Part shown: in pieces, positions 60,487 through 64,000 of the stretch
How positions within the stretch are numbered: the first letter of the stretch is position 1
Layout: every line of letters starts with the position of its first letter
From: an uncultured Pelagibacteraceae bacterium
GTDB taxonomy: Bacteria; Pseudomonadota; Alphaproteobacteria; Pelagibacterales; Pelagibacteraceae
Direction of reading: 5' to 3'
Length of the DNA: 64,000 bases
Assembly: GCA_902595125.1 (NCBI GenBank)
Contig: CACJOY010000001.1
Location: forward strand, 336,560 to 400,559
Made by a program: the position numbers and the translations under genes
Notes under the pieces: generated by a model
Database searches by the model: none
What the model saw: the letters and a program-made list of their open reading frames with translations, nothing else
What the model was told of the DNA's origin: nothing

Positions 60487-62918
60487 TAAGCTCTCAATAA
60501 TTTATTTTCAGTATCATAAGGACTCTCTTCAAGAATTGTGGCCTCATACATTTTTCCAAGTATATCAACTTTAAGTTTTTCTCCAACATTTGCCAAATCT
60601 GGTTTAACCATTGCTAATGCTATAGATTTATCTAATCTAAATCCATACTCGCCTCCTGTAGCTCTTCCAACTACTTTATCGTCTTTGTAAATTGGATTAT
60701 TTCCTAATACATCTGAATCTGTGGTGTTGTGAACCTCTAGAGTTACTAGCTTGTTATCAAAGCCTTTTTCTCTCCATTTATTTAATGCTTCAAGTCCAAT
60801 AAAGTTTCCTTTGTTAGGGTGAACAAATCTATCAAGACCTGACTCATATGGCGAATATTCAATAGATAATTCAGTTCCAACAAGTTTATAAGATTTTTCT
60901 ACTCTCAAACTGTTCATAGCTCTAATTCCAAAAGGTTTAATTCCTAATTCTTTTCCTGCTTCCATAAGCTTGTCAAAAATATGATTCTGATATTCAATAG
61001 GATGATGTAGTTCCCACCCAAGTTCACCAACAAAGTTTACTCTCATTGCATTTGCAGGTGCATAACCCACATTAACATTTTTAGCGGTTAACCACTTAAA
61101 ATTTTCATTTGAAAAATCATCTGTTGAAACTTTTTGCATTAGTTGTCTTGCTTTAGGACCAGCAACAACAAGAACTCCAGTGCTATTTGTAAGATCTTCA
61201 AATATTACTGAGCCATCAGTAGGCATCCATTTTTGTATCCAGTCATGGTCTAATCTCAAATTTGCTCCAGCTGAAACTAGATAATAACTATTTTCTGCCT
61301 CCTTCATAATTGTAAATTCTGAGTGGACACCACCTTTTGTATTAAGCGCATGACATAAATTAATCCTACCAATTTTTTTAGGAAGTTTATTGGCAACTAA
61401 ATAATCTAAAAATTCCTCGGCTTTTGGACCTTTAATTCGACATTTTGCAAATGCTGTCATATCTAAAATACCAACATTTTTTTTAACATTTTCACATTCT
61501 CTTTTAATTGCATCGAACCACTTCGACCTTCTAAAAGACCAATCATCTTTTTGCTCCATTCCATCAGTTGCAAAAAAATTAGGTCTTTCCCAACCAAATT
61601 TTTGTCCAAATACAGCTCCTAAATTTTTCATTCTCTCATAACATGGAGATGTTCTTAAAGGTCTTGCAGCAGGTCTTTCCTCATCCGGATAATGGACTAT
61701 AAAGACATGGCTATATGCTTCTTCATTTTTTGTTTTTAAATATGATTTTGTTGCGTAATTTCCATAACGTCTTGGTTCAACACCTAACATATCTATTGTT
61801 GGTTCTCCATCTACAATCCATTCTGCTAATTGCCAGCCTGCTCCGCCTGCTGCTGTTATTCCAAAACTATGTCCTTCATTAATCCAGAAGTTCTTTAAAC
61901 CCCATGCTGGACCTACTATCGGGTTACCATCTGGAGTATAGCAAATAGCACCATTGTAAACTTTTTTTACACCCACTTCTCCAAAAGCAGGCACACGATG
62001 TATTGCACCTTCTATATGTGGTGCAAGTCTATCTAGGTCTTCTTGAAACAATTCATATTCTGAATTTTTCGATGGACCTTCAACATAACAGGCAGGTGCT
62101 CCATCTTCATAAGGTCCAAGTATTAATCCACCAGCTTCTTCTCTCATATACCATCTGCTATCACTATCCCTTAATACTCCCATTTCTGGAAGTCCTTCTT
62201 TTTTTCTTTTTTGAATTTCTGGATGTGGCTCAGTTACAATATATTGATGTTCAACAGGTATCACTGGAATATCTAAGCCAACCATCTCTCCTGTTTGTCT
62301 TGCAAAATTTCCTGAACAAGAAATTACGTGCTCACATTCTATCGAACCTTTATCTGTTTCAACTATCCATCCATCCTTAGTTTGCTTCATTGAAAGAACT
62401 GTTGTGTTTCTATAAATTTCTGCTCCTTTATTTCTTGCTCCAGTAGCAAGTGCTTGAGTTAAGTCTGCTGGTTGAATATAACCATCTTCTGGGTGCTGTA
62501 TTGCTCCAACTAAATCATCCGTATGACACAAGGGCCAAATTTCTTTTACCTGTTGTGGAGTTAAAAATTTTACATCTACTCCAATTGTCTTGGCCACGCC
62601 TGCATATTGATGATATTCATCCATTCTATCTTTGGTGCTAGCTAATCGAATATTTGATACAACACTAAAACCAACATTTTTTCCTGTCTCTTCCTCTAAT
62701 TTTTTATAAAGATCAACTGCATATTTGTGAAGTTGTCCAACTGAATAACTCATATTAAAAAGAGGTAATAATCCAGCAGCATGCCAAGTAGATCCTGAAG
62801 TAAGTTCTTTTCTTTCAATTAAAACTACATCTGACCAACCTTTTTTTGCCAGGTGATAAAGAGCACTAACGCCTACTACTCCCCCACCAACAACTACTAC
62901 TTTTGTTTTAGTTTTCAT
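60486..62918 (-). CDS. Dimethylglycine/sarcosine dehydrogenase-like flavoprotein
   Basis: An 810-aa two-domain enzyme. The N-terminal oxidoreductase has the FAD motif [21 protein letters not shown] and [12 protein letters not shown], where the His is the covalent FAD attachment site in dimethylglycine dehydrogenase. A GcvT-like folate-binding domain occupies the C-terminal half, with [45 protein letters not shown] and a final [21 protein letters not shown]. It demethylates an N-methylated glycine, giving methylene-tetrahydrofolate. Electrons go to the ETF encoded next. Which methylated amine is used cannot be told. Confidence 0.9.
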   Translation of the reverse strand: MKTKTKVVVVGGGVVGVSALYHLAKKGWSDVVLIERKELTSGSTWHAAGLLPLFNMSYSVGQLHKYAVDLYKKLEEETGKNVGFSVVSNIRLASTKDRMDEYHQYAGVAKTIGVDVKFLTPQQVKEIWPLCHTDDLVGAIQHPEDGYIQPADLTQALATGARNKGAEIYRNTTVLSMKQTKDGWIVETDKGSIECEHVISCSGNFARQTGEMVGLDIPVIPVEHQYIVTEPHPEIQKRKKEGLPEMGVLRDSDSRWYMREEAGGLILGPYEDGAPACYVEGPSKNSEYELFQEDLDRLAPHIEGAIHRVPAFGEVGVKKVYNGAICYTPDGNPIVGPAWGLKNFWINEGHSFGITAAGGAGWQLAEWIVDGEPTIDMLGVEPRRYGNYATKSYLKTKNEEAYSHVFIVHYPDEERPAARPLRTSPCYERMKNLGAVFGQKFGWERPNFFATDGMEQKDDWSFRRSKWFDAIKRECENVKKNVGILDMTAFAKCRIKGPKAEEFLDYLVANKLPKKIGRINLCHALNTKGGVHSEFTIMKEAENSYYLVSAGANLRLDHDWIQKWMPTDGSVIFEDLTNSTGVLVVAGPKARQLMQKVSTDDFSNENFKWLTAKNVNVGYAPANAMRVNFVGELGWELHHPIEYQNHIFDKLMEAGKELGIKPFGIRAMNSLRVEKSYKLVGTELSIEYSPYESGLDRFVHPNKGNFIGLEALNKWREKGFDNKLVTLEVHNTTDSDVLGNNPIYKDDKVVGRATGGEYGFRLDKSIALAMVKPDLANVGEKLKVDILGKMYEATILEESPYDTENKLLRA

Positions 62919-62974
62919 TAGTTGATTCCTACTAAATTTTTATTCATTACGAAACAAAATTGTATTGTAAATAA

Positions 62975-63448
62975 TCAAATTGAACTTCCTAATGGAATAG
63001 GACTTGAGACCATTGTGGTCAGCCAACAATCTTTTAAAGGCCCTTCCTCAGTATATTTTTCTACCTGCCAGTTAAATTTATGATAAATTTTTTCTTTGTC
63101 CAAAATTATAACCTCAAATTGAGCCCATTTATCACTACGTTCAATCTCAGTTATTGTATGACTTAAATGATTTATAAGCATTTTGTAAGATTTACCTTTA
63201 ATCATCATTTTGAAATGAGGTAATGGGCCAGTATATTTTTTATTACTAGGGTGCGCAAAATTCCAAGTTTGTTCGATTCCACTATCTTTAAATTTATTAT
63301 CATTGTTCATAAGTCCAGTTAACTGAATTTTTATAACTTCAACTGGTAAAATTGAATTTTTCGGAATTTGTATCTCTGCTTTTAATGAAATTGAATTTAA
63401 TAAAAAAATTATGATTAAACTAAACGTTAAGTGCAGTTTTTTTGACAT
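62975..63448 (-). CDS. Exported DUF4864-like protein
   Basis: A 157-aa protein with a signal peptide from ATG 63446-63448 (MSKKLHLTFSLIIIFLLNSISLKAE). The mature part has VIKIQLTGLMNNDN...GIEQTWNFAHPSNK, then LPHFKMMIKGKSYKMLINHLSHTITEIE and WLTTMVSS, resembling DUF4864 proteins (NTF2-like periplasmic fold). A longer frame begins at 63478 but lacks a clean signal. Its start overlaps the end of the upstream reductase gene by 29 nt. Function unknown. Confidence 0.72.
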   Translation of the reverse strand: MSKKLHLTFSLIIIFLLNSISLKAEIQIPKNSILPVEVIKIQLTGLMNNDNKFKDSGIEQTWNFAHPSNKKYTGPLPHFKMMIKGKSYKMLINHLSHTITEIERSDKWAQFEVIILDKEKIYHKFNWQVEKYTEEGPLKDCWLTTMVSSPIPLGSSI

Positions 63449-63989
63449 CTTTAAGAAATTCTTCTCTTTTTTTATCACTTACAAATGGTACAGCAAAATA
63501 TCTTCTGTAATTGATATTATAAATGCCGCACATATGAAAAACTCCTCTTTTTAGTCTTCTTATTGGTAAATTTAAAAAAAATGTTGTTATTGCTAATCTT
63601 GGTGAGCCGTAAGTACAAAAAATAATTGCTTTTTTATCTCTAAGATTTCCAATTGGATATCCATAATTACCCCATAATTGTTTAAATCTAAATGCCCATG
63701 GTGGTGCCAAAACTTTATCTATCCAACCCTCCACTATTGCTGGCATTCTAAAATTCCAAATTGGTGCAATTAAAACAATTGTATCAGAAAAATCTATTCT
63801 TTTTCTATGATTTAATACTACTTCGTCAGGTTTTTCGCCTGCAAAAACTGGGTTAAATTTTTCCTTGTAAAGATCAACTACATCTACTGAATGACCTTTT
63901 TCTTTAGCTGTACTAATAAAAGTGTCTCTTATAGCTGCATTGAATGAATTATCATCGTAATGACCATATATTAAAAATATTTTTTTCAT
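63420..63989 (-). CDS. NAD(P)H:quinone oxidoreductase-like flavodoxin-fold protein
   Basis: A 189-aa flavodoxin-fold reductase. Start KKIFLIYGHYDDNSFNAAIRDTFISTAKEKGHSVDVVDLYKEKF and the segment IVLIAPIWNFRMPAIVEGWIDKVLAPPWAFRF resemble the NQO/KefF family that binds FMN or FAD. The C-terminus has YGSPRLAITTFFLNLPIRRLKRGVFHMCG. It reduces quinones or detoxifies electrophiles. The gene starts 11 nt before the right edge of the window, so its upstream context is unseen. Confidence 0.85.
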   Translation of the reverse strand: MKKIFLIYGHYDDNSFNAAIRDTFISTAKEKGHSVDVVDLYKEKFNPVFAGEKPDEVVLNHRKRIDFSDTIVLIAPIWNFRMPAIVEGWIDKVLAPPWAFRFKQLWGNYGYPIGNLRDKKAIIFCTYGSPRLAITTFFLNLPIRRLKRGVFHMCGIYNINYRRYFAVPFVSDKKREEFLKDVKKTALNV

Positions 63990-64000
63990 CTATTCCAAAT

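Noticed and set aside
62003..62641. Plus-strand frames opposite the dimethylglycine dehydrogenase-like gene
   Set aside because: These are antisense shadows of a strongly supported coding gene.
1..64000. CRISPR arrays, insertion sequences, prophage genes, tRNA or rRNA genes
   Set aside because: No regularly spaced repeats, transposase or phage structural motifs, cloverleaf or rRNA sequences were seen in the gaps between genes.

Overview
The window is about 64 kb of very AT-rich DNA. It is densely packed with short or zero gaps between genes, many 1-40 nt gene overlaps, and no tRNA, rRNA, CRISPR array or insertion sequence that I can see. Gene content points to the marine alphaproteobacterial SAR11 clade (Candidatus Pelagibacter or a close relative): an aprM-aprB-aprA sulfite-oxidation locus, a sodium:solute symporter behind a minimal TPP riboswitch (the arrangement described for the SAR11 pyrimidine-precursor transporter ThiV), dimethylglycine-dehydrogenase-like and DmdA-like folate enzymes, an ammonium transporter, and an iron ABC transporter behind Fur-type boxes. 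The assignment rests on gene content and composition only.

Layout. 1-350: the tail of a hydratase-like gene and a 43-aa membrane peptide. 366-9249 (minus): eight colinear genes, xsc > SxtJ-like > DUF5989 > SGNH hydrolase-like > NodU-type carbamoyltransferase > DUF4956 > CotH-like > VTC domain, which look like an envelope or polymer-modifying set read out of xsc. 9363-11898 (plus): suyA-suyB-yeiH. 11891-16744 (minus): aprM-aprB-aprA, two unknown small genes and a TauE/SafE exporter. Together 7.4-16.7 kb form a sulfonate > sulfite > APS island with two sulfite/sulfate exporter candidates. 16849-22103 (minus): p-aminobenzoate genes (pabB, pabA, class IV aminotransferase), a HIT protein, an MFS transporter and a cystathionine lyase-like enzyme. 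22179-23021 (plus): a 27-aa highly basic peptide and a membrane protein.

23014-26928 (minus): a second, divergent DUF4956-CotH-VTC cassette. 26969-37607: housekeeping and small genes (mnmA, DUF3553, cysQ, recX, ABA4-like, DsbA-family isomerase, rhodanese, glycosyltransferase, amt, HU, rseP, TPR, ribokinase) and a protein with an internal 78-bp duplication. 37714-42169: an MccR/RamB-type regulator divergent from isocitrate lyase, with a dense cluster of TTTGTAAA sites between them, followed by a DmdA-like gene. 42166-45351 (minus): TPP riboswitch > thiV > ABC exporter. 45429-49501: small proteins, cytochrome c'/cytochrome b561, AzlCD, a thioredoxin-like protein, DUF4396 and a methyltransferase. 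49519-53587 (minus): the iron transporter fbpA > CxxC microprotein > two hairpins > fbpB > fbpC. 53717-57140: LysR, AcuI-like, folE, hisI and DUF2237. 57141-62918 (minus): dimethylglycine dehydrogenase-like > etfB > etfA > ETF-QO, an electron path from a methylated amine to quinone. 62975-63989: a DUF4864-like exported protein and a flavodoxin-fold reductase.

The strongest candidate for an undescribed system is the pair of VTC/CotH/DUF4956 cassettes. Each encodes a polyphosphate-polymerase-fold enzyme, a large membrane-anchored CotH-kinase-like protein with a C-terminal beta-helix, and a DUF4956 membrane protein. The two copies lie 20 kb apart in one compact genome. They differ at residues expected to be catalytic in the CotH domain, and one copy is joined to a carbamoyltransferase/SGNH/SxtJ/DUF5989 set. 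Several microproteins and regulatory sites (amt palindromes, the aceA operator cluster, fbp hairpins) are also described.
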